A stretch of DNA of 64,000 bases from Butyrivibrio sp. NC2007 (GTDB lineage: Bacteria > Bacillota > Clostridia > Lachnospirales > Lachnospiraceae), in assembly GCF_000421405.1 (NCBI RefSeq), contig NZ_ATWY01000009.1, forward strand, positions 62,001 to 126,000, read 5' to 3'. A program made the position numbers and the translations under genes. Positions 16,108 to 25,218 of this stretch are shown here, one piece after another. Each line of letters begins with the position of its first letter. Position 1 is the first letter of the stretch. The notes below the pieces were generated by a model. That model was not told where the DNA came from and did not search any database. It was given only the letters and a program-made list of their open reading frames with translations.

Positions 16108-17331
16108 ATGCAGAACGCATTTTTGGAGTTTACTCAGAGTTTTTTCGACAAGATGGGGATTCCCACTCATATCGCCAACCTGAACGAGCCTCTTTCAGAT
16201 GAAATAGATATGGGCCTTAGAAAGACCATTGTGAGTAAAAGAGATAATGAGGCAGTATCGTTAAAAGACATCGCAGGGTCTTTTGCCCAGAACAACAGCA
16301 TATATTTCGCCGAAGACATTTACACCTGCCATTATATCTTTATTCCTGTTCCTGAGCAGGAGCTTCCCGTTGCCATGATACTCGGGCCATATCTAACAGA
16401 GGTTCCGAGCATACAAAGGACTCAGGAAATTTGCAAACGTAACGGCATTCCTCAGGGGCTTACGTCGTTTATAAATCAGTACTACTCTTCAACCACATAT
16501 CTGGATAACACCTCGTCTTTGGAGTATTTCATTGAGACTGTTGCGGAAAAGATATATGGAGCCGGCAACTACAGCATCGAATACTTAAAGCAAGACTCAG
16601 TAGAAAATACCGAGTACCTATCAAGCGCAGAGAGTACCTCCAACGAGAGCACGGTCCAGCAATTGGAGCACAGATACGTGCTGGAAGAAAAGATGATGGA
16701 TGCAATAGCAAAAGGTGATTATGATAAAGCCATGCATTACAGCATCGACAAGTCCTTCAGCGGACTTGATAACAGGGCATCCAGCACGCTCAGAAGCAGG
16801 AAGAACCACCTCTTTGTCTTTAACACACTCTGCAGAAAAGCTGCCCAGAGGGGCAATGTTCACCCTGTATATCTCGATGAAATGTCCCGCCGAATGGCAA
16901 TCCGTATCGAGAACATGACAGCTCCCGGCGAAGATAAGGAAGTTCACTGCGAGATACTCAGGAAATACTGCCTGATGGTTCAGCAGCATTCAACCTCAGG
17001 CTTCTCTCCCGTTATGCAAAAGGTCATGAACCACATATCGCAGTACCTGTCAGAGCCTGATCTTACGCTTCAGAGTACGGCTCTTGAACTTGGCATAAAT
17101 AAAAGCTACCTGTCATCCCTCTTTAAGAAGGAGACAGGTAGCACCTTTACAAACTATGTTAATAAAAAGCGTATAGATCATGCGATCTTCATGCTCAACA
17201 CCACAGATTATCCCGTCCATACAATTGCTTCCGTCTGTGGCATCACCGACATGACCTACTTCACCAGGCTCTTTAAAAAAGAGAAGGGCATGACACCCAC
17301 CCAGTATCGCAACATGATCCACCCGAAATGA
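16108..17331 (+). CDS. AraC-family transcriptional regulator
   Basis: A 407-residue regulator. The C-terminal ~100 residues carry two helix-turn-helix motifs typical of AraC: LGINKSYLSSLFKKETG and CGITDMTYFTRLFKKEKG, ending in MTPTQYRN. The long N-terminal half is a putative sensor resembling the PocR-type domains of Firmicutes regulators. Divergent from the glucuronide operon with about 200 bp between, so it probably activates that operon in response to a glucuronide. The start is preceded by TTGGAGA. Its stop codon TGA is the first part of a GGGGACG-family repeat unit. Confidence 0.88.
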   Translation: MQNAFLEFTQSFFDKMGIPTHIANLNEPLSDEIDMGLRKTIVSKRDNEAVSLKDIAGSFAQNNSIYFAEDIYTCHYIFIPVPEQELPVAMILGPYLTEVPSIQRTQEICKRNGIPQGLTSFINQYYSSTTYLDNTSSLEYFIETVAEKIYGAGNYSIEYLKQDSVENTEYLSSAESTSNESTVQQLEHRYVLEEKMMDAIAKGDYDKAMHYSIDKSFSGLDNRASSTLRSRKNHLFVFNTLCRKAAQRGNVHPVYLDEMSRRMAIRIENMTAPGEDKEVHCEILRKYCLMVQQHSTSGFSPVMQKVMNHISQYLSEPDLTLQSTALELGINKSYLSSLFKKETGSTFTNYVNKKRIDHAIFMLNTTDYPVHTIASVCGITDMTYFTRLFKKEKGMTPTQYRNMIHPK

Positions 17332-17428
17332 GTCAAAGTGAAACGTCCCCGGTGACTCAAAATGAGTCAAAGTGAAACGTCCCCAGTGACTCATTTTGTG
17401 TCAATGGGGACGTTTCAAGTTGACTCAT
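17329..17428. repeat. Three GGGGACG-family units with exact 34-bp period
   Basis: 29-bp units at 17330-17358, 17364-17392 and 17398-17426; the third is inverted relative to the first two. They fill the gap between two convergent genes. The TGA at 17329-17331, formed with the first unit, is the AraC stop codon, and the GH43 stop lies 6 bp past the last unit. Units share the GAGTCA/TGACTC ends, which can form a short stem followed by ATTTT. Confidence 0.92.
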
Positions 17429-17431
17429 TTT

Positions 17432-18877
17432 TCAATTTAGTTCAAAGGAAATCAGTTTAAATCTTCCGCATCCTTCATACCCAAGGTATATCGCTTCCTT
17501 GCCGGAGAGCCCCGGTGGGAGCTGGCCTCTGCAGTCGCATACAGAGTTTCTTGCGCCTGAGAATACCGGAATTTTTAGAAGTGCATCTCCGTTTTCCGAA
17601 GTTCGCACCGTGATATATCCCTTTCCTTTTCCGGCCATCTTAACCGCAATTTCCCTTGTTTTCGAAAGGTCAAAGTATTTAAACCCGGCGGTAGCGCCAT
17701 CGCAGAAGTTGGCGATGTACTGATCATCTCCGCCTTCTCTGTCGCCGCCGTCCTGTGTCAGATAGGGTGTGTTACCCTTTCTGTGCTTTATCATGGACAA
17801 AAATCTGGTGCCGTCCTTGCCGTAGAGATTACATACAATGTGGGAAGGATAAATCCCTACGCCCGGCAGCGGCCCATGATTAAAGCCCATGCTGGTCATC
17901 TCCGCCTGATAAAACTTTCCATTCTCAAACCTGATCTCTTCAGCGCAGGCCTGTCTCGATGACTGCTTTCTGTTCGTCTGTCTATGGTAAAAGACAAAGT
18001 ACCTTTCACCGATCTTTATCAGACTCCCATGGGTATTCCCTGTATTATTCCTTGCACTCTTTACATCAGAAATCCCCGACAGTCCGATATCGCCGTTGGA
18101 AACCAGAACTCCTCCAAAAGAAAATCCTCCTGTCGGAGAGTCTGAAACAGCATAGCATAGCTCATGACTGTTTAAAGAACTGTAGATAAAATAATACTTT
18201 CCGTCAAACTTCCTCATGGAACTTGCTTCCAAAAAAAGATGTCCTTCATACCCTTTTTTATCTCCGTCTTCTTTTGCTCCGACTCCGATATATACAGGAC
18301 CTTCTTTTACTGTGAGCATATCGGATGTATCAATCTCAAAGCACATGGGTCCTTTCAAAGTCGGCTTATTCCCCATAAGGATCAGCGGATTGTTTTCCAG
18401 TGCAAAACCGACGTACATATAGAGTTTTCCGTCATCATCAAGAAAAACTCCCGGATCAAACATAAAGGGTTCGCCCTTAAAGCCCACCGGCACATCATCC
18501 GCATATTTCACATCGCCGTAATACTCATACTTTCCGGCAGGAGTATCGCAGACTGCCACCGAAATCTTTTTTGTTCCGCCCATGAAATAGTAGAGGTAGA
18601 ATCTGCCGTCCGGCCCCTGAACCATATCCGGTGCTGCCAGACCAAATAACACCTTAGGTGGCCTGGCGCTTGGATCCTGCTGCCTTTTGTATATAACTCC
18701 TTCATATCGCCAATCCGACAGATCATCTACGGGTGCTGACCAGCAGACATAATCTCCCAGACAAAAAGAGATTCCGTTAAAAAGATCATGCGACCCGTAA
18801 ATATACACTCTGTCACCGACAATATGTGGTTCTGCATCCGGAACATATTCCCAACTTGGAAGATATGGATTGCTCAT
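17432..18877 (-). CDS. GH43-family glycosidase with C-terminal beta-sandwich module
   Basis: A 481-residue enzyme. The five-bladed propeller has the GH43 acidic triad: the Asp of PDAEPHI near residue 15, the Asp of MFDPGVF near 140 and the Glu of LFLEASSM near 217. The last ~130 residues look like a CBM6-type module. Family members are arabinofuranosidases, xylosidases or galactosidases; the exact activity is not visible. No signal peptide. Its ATG lies two bases past the lipoprotein stop, the last gene of the operon led by the GPH symporter at 24376. Confidence 0.88.
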   Translation of the reverse strand: MSNPYLPSWEYVPDAEPHIVGDRVYIYGSHDLFNGISFCLGDYVCWSAPVDDLSDWRYEGVIYKRQQDPSARPPKVLFGLAAPDMVQGPDGRFYLYYFMGGTKKISVAVCDTPAGKYEYYGDVKYADDVPVGFKGEPFMFDPGVFLDDDGKLYMYVGFALENNPLILMGNKPTLKGPMCFEIDTSDMLTVKEGPVYIGVGAKEDGDKKGYEGHLFLEASSMRKFDGKYYFIYSSLNSHELCYAVSDSPTGGFSFGGVLVSNGDIGLSGISDVKSARNNTGNTHGSLIKIGERYFVFYHRQTNRKQSSRQACAEEIRFENGKFYQAEMTSMGFNHGPLPGVGIYPSHIVCNLYGKDGTRFLSMIKHRKGNTPYLTQDGGDREGGDDQYIANFCDGATAGFKYFDLSKTREIAVKMAGKGKGYITVRTSENGDALLKIPVFSGARNSVCDCRGQLPPGLSGKEAIYLGYEGCGRFKLISFELN

Positions 18878-18879
18878 AA

Positions 18880-19290
18880 TTATTTGATAGGAACCCAGAT
18901 TCCCTGTGCTTCAGCCTTCTCAACGATCTTAGGTGTATCGCCTTCCATGAATCCTGTCTTGTCCTCTGTAACCTTGCCGTTATCAAGAACAGCAACCTGC
19001 TCGTCGCCGTAGAAGTTGCAGTGTACTTCGTACTTCTTGCCGTCTGATGATCTTGAAACTGTTGCAACGAACTGTGCTCCGATATCTGTGATCTCATAGT
19101 CAACAAGTGTGTAATCCTGGTACTCTGAGTTAGGATCATACTCTGCTGTAAGTCCAAGTCCGTCAAGTGCTGCCTGTGCCTCGGCTTTAGCCTCTGCTGA
19201 AACTCCGGTTGATGAGCCTGATCCGCAAGCTGTAAGAGCTGCTACTGCAAGTGTTGCTGCCATAACTACTGATAAGATTTTCTTTTTCAT
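18880..19290 (-). CDS. Small lipoprotein of unknown function
   Basis: A 136-residue protein with a classical lipoprotein signal: MKKKILSVV, hydrophobic core, then lipobox LTAC with Cys22. A Gly/Ser linker and an Ala/Glu-rich helix follow, then about 100 residues with no recognised domain. It sits between the small membrane protein and GH43 in the same operon. It may be a surface accessory of the membrane-anchored GH3; this is inferred from position only. Confidence 0.8.
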   Translation of the reverse strand: MKKKILSVVMAATLAVAALTACGSGSSTGVSAEAKAEAQAALDGLGLTAEYDPNSEYQDYTLVDYEITDIGAQFVATVSRSSDGKKYEVHCNFYGDEQVAVLDNGKVTEDKTGFMEGDTPKIVEKAEAQGIWVPIK

Positions 19291-19337
19291 TTTTAATACC
19301 TCTCCTTAATTTTTGTTTTTATAGTTAACTGCAAAGA

Positions 19338-19727
19338 TTATGCCTCTGCCTCGTCCTGGGGCATGAAGGAAGCAACAATAGCCACCACCATAGATGCCGC
19401 CATAAGAGCGCCTGATATAATAAGTGCAATTACCGTACTGATATCATCAAGTCCTGAAACTACGTATCCAAGCTGGTTTACCATTGGATTTACCGCCCAG
19501 ATAACTGCTGTTGCTGACAAAAAAGCTATAACCGCGGGAGCAAGAGTTGTAACAACTCCGACCTTGCCCACATATGCTGCTGCGGAAACTGCAGCTGCTG
19601 CCAATAAGAGAACAAACACTATAGGAAGCTTGTACATAACACCTATATAGACAACGCAGGCAGCCAGCGCCAGTATTCCTGCGATTATTGTAAAGAACGC
19701 ACCTCTCTTTTTACCCTGCTTCATCAC
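19338..19727 (-). CDS. Small four-helix membrane protein
   Basis: A 129-residue, Ala/Val-rich protein with four predicted membrane helices and a basic N terminus (MMKQGKKRG). No family is recognised. Its ATG overlaps the stop of the GH3 gene (ATGA), implying translational coupling. It probably acts with that membrane-anchored enzyme, for example as a membrane partner. Confidence 0.75.
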   Translation of the reverse strand: MMKQGKKRGAFFTIIAGILALAACVVYIGVMYKLPIVFVLLLAAAAVSAAAYVGKVGVVTTLAPAVIAFLSATAVIWAVNPMVNQLGYVVSGLDDISTVIALIISGALMAASMVVAIVASFMPQDEAEA

Positions 19728-22700
19728 TCATTCTCCTTTCTTCCTTCTCTTACTCCAAGGAAAGCAAACAGTGCTGTAAGAATTCCTGTTACGATAGCCA
19801 CTCCTCCAAGCAACATCTGATACCAGGTGAGTACGTGCTGAATCTTGGTTGTCTTGCTGATTCCGTTCATGGCATTTGAGCTTGCCAGGTTGTACATCCA
19901 GTACTTAAGGCTGTACTTCATCATCTGCTGGAACTGTGTATCCTTGGCAATCTTACTCTTTGAAGCAGCCATGGTTCCGATAACTGAGCTGTCATAAGCA
20001 GAAGTTGTAAGACAGTTACCACCGCCTGCTGCTGTGATATCGCGCCAGTTCATGTACTCTGTTCCGTTGATCATGTCGGTGTTGTACCAGCCTGTATATC
20101 CCCACTCGTTTCTTGCGATGTTTACAAGAAGGTTCTTGAAAGCACCGACATAAACTGTTCCTGCACGGTTGAAGGCTGTCATGATTCCCTGGCAGCTGTT
20201 TGAAGACATTACCAGCTGGAAGCATCTAAGCTCATTCTCTCTTGCAGCCTGCTCTGTCATAAAGGTTGATACGCCGGATCTGTTGGACTCCTGATGGTTG
20301 AAAGCAAAGTGCTTGGGCTCCATCTGGTTTCCCTTCTCCTCACCACCAACGCATACCGAAGTACCGATAAGTGATGTGAGCATTGGATCTTCTGAGTAGT
20401 ACTCGTGGTTTCTTGCACAGTAAGGTGTTCTGTGAAGATTCATGCCGGGTGCAAAGAGTGAACTCTCATTTGACCAAAGTGCATCTTCTCCGAAAAGAAG
20501 TCCTTCCTGATAAGCAAGTTCTGTGTTAAATGTTGCTGCAACAACAGGATCTGTAGGCATTGTAGCCATTGTATAGGTTGCCTTGTCATCCTTTGTTGTT
20601 GTATAAGTAGCCTCTCCTGAATTGGAGGTTGACCATCTGTAGGTATAATCAGCAACCTGATCGCCTGTATAACCTATAGGGCCGTCATTTGCATAAGTTC
20701 TGCTAAGAAGGATGGAATCGACATTTTCTACGTCGTCTCCGCCTTTTTCTATGAACTGAATAGCTTCATCCAAAGTGATCTGATCAATGAGCTGATCCCA
20801 GGCCGGGTCATCAAGGTCTTTTACCCCTGCGTAATTGCCGTTCTCATCAAGGTTGATCATGTCAAGGATTGTGAGTCCGTTATCTGCTCCCCATACAACG
20901 CCGTCGCCGTTAGCTGTAAGTTCGTAGTTGGCGTTATTAAGGCCTGTCATCATTGCCTCTACAGGAGTGATGGAATCTACTGTTGTCCAGCCCTTTGTCC
21001 AGTCAGCTCTTGTGGTGTACTCTACAGTTCCCGGAATGAGATTGTTGATATCCATGTCCTGGAGCTGGTTCTCAACATTTGCTGAATAGGTTGTTGTATC
21101 TGTAGCACCGAGGTTCCACTTGATGGCATTGTCTGCTGAAATAACTTCATCCTCAGCAATGCTTACAAGTCCGTCTGCGCTTCCTGTTTTCTTGGCAAGC
21201 ACGTTGTTGATAGCCTCATGTGCACCGTTTCCGATTGCGAAGTAATAATCGCCTGCTTCAAGCACCCATGCGCCTTCTGTTCCGAGAGAATTTGCACTTG
21301 TCTCGTCATAGCTTGCAAAGTATGATGCGTCAAAAGAGATTTCTACAGTCTCGCTCTCTCCGGGATTAAGCTTCTCTGTCTTACCGATTCCGATCAGCTG
21401 GATAGCTGACTTCTCAAGGCCGCCCTCTGTATAAGGAGCCTGTACATAGAGCTGAACTGCTGATTTTCCGGCTACTGATCCGGTATTCTTTACAGTTACT
21501 TTTGCAGTGCTTTCTCCGCCGATCTCGACGTTTACACTCTCAAGTTTCTGCTCAAAGGTTGTGTATGAAAGGCCGTAGCCAAAAGAGTAGCTGACTTCGT
21601 TTTCGTAGTTCCAGGCCCTTCCGTTTGATGATCCCTCTTTTGCAGTGGCATTGCCCTGACCAAGGATCTCATCCTCATATCTTGTCTCGTAGTATTTGTA
21701 TCCGTTGTAAATGCCCTCGCCCTCAACAACAAACCAGTCTGACTTGTTGTTTGAATCCATGGCACCTGATTCCTTTGAAGTTGATGCATTTGTGTAATTG
21801 AAAACACCAAAGTTGACCATAGCAGGTGAAGATGTTGAATCCACAGCGTAGGTATCAACAAGGTGTCCTGAAGGATTCTCGACGCCGGTAAGTACATCCA
21901 CTACTCCAAGGAAACCGTAAGCTCCGGGATCTCCTGTCCACACGATAGCGTCGATATCGCTGTCATTTTTCAGATCTTCAATCTCGATAGGATTGGATGT
22001 GTTGAGCATCACAATAACCTTGGTGCTGTGAGCCTTGGCATTTTCAATCATTGCCTTCTCATAGGCTGAAAGAGCCAGTGGCACATCATAGGTATCTCCG
22101 TCACCATCGGGAGATTTCATTGTAGTTGAATAATCTGCTGCCTCTGAACTTCCTCTGGAGATGAAGCAGATGGCAACTGTGTTATCTGCTGATGAAAGAA
22201 CTGAAGATGTGTAATAGGAAGGATCCATCTCTCCAATTCCGTATACCGAAGGACTCTCGTAAATAGGTCCAAAGCTGGGCTGGATGACTCTCTTGCCACT
22301 TGCCTGTGCAGACTCTGAATTGTAAAGATCTGTCATTTCGGTGTTAACAGAGATTCCTTTTTCCTCAAGTGCTTCAAGGATTCCGTAGGATTTCTGTCCT
22401 GCATCGGCATTAACCGTAACAGATGATCCGATCATTCCGCCAAGCACCGGGTTTACGCTGTTCATTCCCCAAACTGTAACCTTGTCTGTGGTCTTAATGG
22501 GAAGCGCACTGTCCGTGTTCTTTAAAAGGACTGTTCCCTCAGCTCCGATCTGCTGAGCCAGTGCCTCTTTTGCCTCTACGACTTCAGCAAGTGCAGAGTA
22601 GGATGACTTGAAATAATCAGTATCCTGAGTTCCGTCACCGGTCTCAACCAGCTTTATGTTTGTTGTTCCAAGACGAGAGTTAATGAATGCTGCGTTGGCA

Positions 22701-22795
22701 TTAACTATAGCCACACCGCCGATAGCGATGGTCATAAGTGATGCTGTTATTGCACTAAAACCTCTCCATTTTCTGTATGAATGTTTCCCTTTCAT
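19724..22795 (-). CDS. Membrane-anchored GH3 beta-glucosidase-type enzyme with reversed domain order
   Basis: A 1023-residue GH3 enzyme. The alpha/beta-sandwich and fibronectin-III domains come first (residues about 60-560, with SFGYGLSYTTFE near 400). The TIM-barrel part follows (about 600-970), with KHFAFNHQE and the nucleophile Asp in WYNTDMINGTEY. This reversal is known for Ruminococcus albus and Butyrivibrio fibrisolvens beta-glucosidases. A helix near residues 15-35 and another near 995-1015 frame the enzyme, so both ends should be in the membrane with the catalytic part outside. The substrate is probably beta-glucoside or xyloside. Coupled to the small membrane protein gene. Confidence 0.88.
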   Translation of the reverse strand: MKGKHSYRKWRGFSAITASLMTIAIGGVAIVNANAAFINSRLGTTNIKLVETGDGTQDTDYFKSSYSALAEVVEAKEALAQQIGAEGTVLLKNTDSALPIKTTDKVTVWGMNSVNPVLGGMIGSSVTVNADAGQKSYGILEALEEKGISVNTEMTDLYNSESAQASGKRVIQPSFGPIYESPSVYGIGEMDPSYYTSSVLSSADNTVAICFISRGSSEAADYSTTMKSPDGDGDTYDVPLALSAYEKAMIENAKAHSTKVIVMLNTSNPIEIEDLKNDSDIDAIVWTGDPGAYGFLGVVDVLTGVENPSGHLVDTYAVDSTSSPAMVNFGVFNYTNASTSKESGAMDSNNKSDWFVVEGEGIYNGYKYYETRYEDEILGQGNATAKEGSSNGRAWNYENEVSYSFGYGLSYTTFEQKLESVNVEIGGESTAKVTVKNTGSVAGKSAVQLYVQAPYTEGGLEKSAIQLIGIGKTEKLNPGESETVEISFDASYFASYDETSANSLGTEGAWVLEAGDYYFAIGNGAHEAINNVLAKKTGSADGLVSIAEDEVISADNAIKWNLGATDTTTYSANVENQLQDMDINNLIPGTVEYTTRADWTKGWTTVDSITPVEAMMTGLNNANYELTANGDGVVWGADNGLTILDMINLDENGNYAGVKDLDDPAWDQLIDQITLDEAIQFIEKGGDDVENVDSILLSRTYANDGPIGYTGDQVADYTYRWSTSNSGEATYTTTKDDKATYTMATMPTDPVVAATFNTELAYQEGLLFGEDALWSNESSLFAPGMNLHRTPYCARNHEYYSEDPMLTSLIGTSVCVGGEEKGNQMEPKHFAFNHQESNRSGVSTFMTEQAARENELRCFQLVMSSNSCQGIMTAFNRAGTVYVGAFKNLLVNIARNEWGYTGWYNTDMINGTEYMNWRDITAAGGGNCLTTSAYDSSVIGTMAASKSKIAKDTQFQQMMKYSLKYWMYNLASSNAMNGISKTTKIQHVLTWYQMLLGGVAIVTGILTALFAFLGVREGRKENE

Positions 22796-22924
22796 ACGTC
22801 CCTCCTTTTATTTTGAAAGAAATTCTTTTCTCGATTGTCATGTTACTCTATAAAAACCGATCGTGATCATCATCTGCGTCATCTGCACATTTTTGAGCAT
22901 GAACGGAAACCTTTGTGCAAATTC

Positions 22925-24376
22925 TTATGAAAGTCCCTTCCTCTTTTTGATCTCTTCCTGCTCCTTCTTAAGGTTCTTTTCCACGGTAAATGCAAGAATC
23001 AGAAGTGCGCAGATACCGTAACAGATTGTCTCGATCCATATGTAGGAAACAGATAGCGCCATTCTGGCGGACTGACTCTGAACTCCCTCTCCGAAAACCA
23101 GCATCTGATCAAAGCCAAAGGCTGAAAGCAGTGCGTTAAGTATCGCAGAGCCGATGGGAGTTGCTGCTACCATAAGTGAAGAATAGATCGACATCGTAAG
23201 ACCATCCGTCCTAAAGCCTGTCTTGTACTCGATGTGGTCGATGACATCAGCCAGCATCGCAAGGATCAGATAACAGGACGGGGATGAACCGAAGCACTTC
23301 AGTCCTACACCAATGCCTACCATTACGAGGTTTTCAGGGAAAAGACCTGCCAGAACTCCTCCCAGAAATCCGACGACCAGGAAGATAAATGTGGTCTTTG
23401 CTTTTCCGATCTTAGAAGCCAAGGGCATTACCACAACCACCGCCACCGCCATGGGAACTGCTCCTGCGATGGAAAGGATTGTCTGGGCGATTCCCCAGTC
23501 TCCTCCCACAAGGTCAAGGCTTACGACCCACTCACAGAACTGGGTCATTGCTCCGTTTTTGATGGCGCCTGACCACTGGAAGAGCATGTAGAAAATTATG
23601 ATGATCCACCACCATTTTTCGCTTGTCACTGCCTTAAGCTGCTCAGCCATTGACACGGTTTTCGCCGAAAGCTCTTTTCCCTTATCTGCTGCATGAAGGT
23701 CCTCTTCAGTGACCCTCTCTCTTGTGAACTTGTACTGAAGGATGATCGTCAGTGCGGTAATGATGGCGACAAAGATCATTATCATCAGCCATCTGCTCTG
23801 GTCGTTCTTTAGAATATTGGAAGCAAGGATCGGGAATACCATGGATCCTGTTCCCATAACTCCGAGGCCTGCGATGTTACTTAAGGAAGCCAGGGCGCTT
23901 CGCTGCTGCCCGTTTCTTGTGGACACGGGGACCATTGTTGCGTTGGCTGTGTTGTAGATTGGATATGCCACAGAGTAGTAGAGATTGTAAGCTACCGCTA
24001 TCCAGATCAGTTTAAGCGTCCCATGTGCCGGCACGATAAACATGAGTATCGATGCGATCGAGAGCGTGGCTGCCGAGAGAAGTATCCAGGGTCTTGCCTT
24101 TCCGGCCAGGACTCTTGTCTTTTCAATGAGCTGTCCCACCACCAGGTTTGCAATTATGATAAATATGGTTGAAACCAGTGGAAGTACTGTCAGAAACTTG
24201 TTTGACATTCCCAGCACTTCGTTAAGATATTTCTGAAGCATACTGGTAAAAATTCCGGATGACAAAAGTGCGCCGAAGGGGCCAATAAGATATCCCAGGA
24301 GCATCTCGGGCATCCTTACATCATCTGACTTTATGGCGCTTTTTAAAAGCGGATTTGACCAAATGTTTTTGTTCAT
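22925..24376 (-). CDS. GPH-family sugar:cation symporter
   Basis: A 483-residue, 12-helix transporter related to MelB/XynB-type GPH symporters. It has YNLYYSVAYPIYNTANATMV in the region that is conserved among Lachnospiraceae oligosaccharide symporters. First gene of an operon with the reversed GH3, a small membrane protein, a lipoprotein and GH43. It probably imports the mono- or oligosaccharides released outside by the anchored GH3. Divergent from the LytTR response regulator gene (130-bp gap). Confidence 0.88.
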   Translation of the reverse strand: MNKNIWSNPLLKSAIKSDDVRMPEMLLGYLIGPFGALLSSGIFTSMLQKYLNEVLGMSNKFLTVLPLVSTIFIIIANLVVGQLIEKTRVLAGKARPWILLSAATLSIASILMFIVPAHGTLKLIWIAVAYNLYYSVAYPIYNTANATMVPVSTRNGQQRSALASLSNIAGLGVMGTGSMVFPILASNILKNDQSRWLMIMIFVAIITALTIILQYKFTRERVTEEDLHAADKGKELSAKTVSMAEQLKAVTSEKWWWIIIIFYMLFQWSGAIKNGAMTQFCEWVVSLDLVGGDWGIAQTILSIAGAVPMAVAVVVVMPLASKIGKAKTTFIFLVVGFLGGVLAGLFPENLVMVGIGVGLKCFGSSPSCYLILAMLADVIDHIEYKTGFRTDGLTMSIYSSLMVAATPIGSAILNALLSAFGFDQMLVFGEGVQSQSARMALSVSYIWIETICYGICALLILAFTVEKNLKKEQEEIKKRKGLS

Positions 24377-24456
24377 TTCGCGTTACTCCTTTTCCATGTT
24401 TATATCCTAGCAAAAAATATATTGGAAAAACTCTTGTCTGCGGAAACGGTAGATTT

Positions 24457-24486
24457 TTGTCGTGAACTGCAATTTTCGATTATAAT
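24457..24486 (+). promoter_or_regulatory. Candidate promoter of the LytTR two-component system
   Basis: TTGTCG, 18 bases, TATAAT lies 20 bp before the ATG of the response regulator, with GGAGGA as ribosome site. The -10 box is a perfect consensus. Confidence 0.5.
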
Positions 24487-24506
24487 TAGTTTATGGAGGA
24501 AGAGAC

Positions 24507-25217
24507 ATGTTACGACTGGCGATAGTTGATGACGACGCAGGATACAGGAAAGAGATAAGAGCGCTTCTTAAACAATATGAAGACGAATACGGAGAGCAGT
24601 TTCAGATCTCTGAATATTCAGATGGCGATGAACTTTTGGAGGGTTACAAACCCGAGCTTGATATTATCCTTTTGGATATCGAGATGGAGTTTGTTGATGG
24701 TATGACGGCAGCCACAAGAATAAGAGAAGTGGATCAGGATGTGCTTATCATCTTTATCACCAACATGCCCCAGTATGCCATCAGCGGCTATCAGGTGGGC
24801 GCTCTTGACTACATTCTAAAGCCGCTTAGCTACTATGCTTTTTCGCAGACCATGAAAAGAGCTATCGGACGCAGAAAGACCAGCGAAAAGAAATACATTG
24901 TAGCCGGCGAGCGTGGCATAAAACAAAAGATAGATGCCTCAGAAATTCTTTATGTTGAGGTCATAAATCACGACCTTATCTTCCATACAAAACACGGGAA
25001 CATAAATGCAAAAGGCACCATGAGAGAGACCATGAAGGAACTGGAGGGGCTTAACTTTTTCCAGTGCAACAAGGGATATCTTGTAAATCTTGAATTTGTG
25101 GATGCAATTACGGGAAATGATGTAAAAGTAGGCGATGACCTGTTGCAGGTTTCAAGGGCCAAGAAGAAGCCACTTATTGATGCCCTCAACGAATATATGA
25201 GAAAGATGGGACACTGA
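24507..25217 (+). CDS. LytTR-family response regulator
   Basis: A 236-residue response regulator. The receiver domain has the acidic pocket (Asp8/Asp9), the phosphorylated Asp57 in ILLDIEM, and Lys105 in YILKPLS. The C-terminal ~100 residues form a LytTR DNA-binding domain (YVEVINHDLIFHT; FFQCNKGYLVNLEFVD). Such AgrA/VirR-type regulators bind pairs of direct repeats upstream of targets. It is translated with the kinase one base downstream. Divergent from a glycan-degradation operon, which is its likely target. Confidence 0.93.
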   Translation: MLRLAIVDDDAGYRKEIRALLKQYEDEYGEQFQISEYSDGDELLEGYKPELDIILLDIEMEFVDGMTAATRIREVDQDVLIIFITNMPQYAISGYQVGALDYILKPLSYYAFSQTMKRAIGRRKTSEKKYIVAGERGIKQKIDASEILYVEVINHDLIFHTKHGNINAKGTMRETMKELEGLNFFQCNKGYLVNLEFVDAITGNDVKVGDDLLQVSRAKKKPLIDALNEYMRKMGH

Positions 25218-25218
25218 A

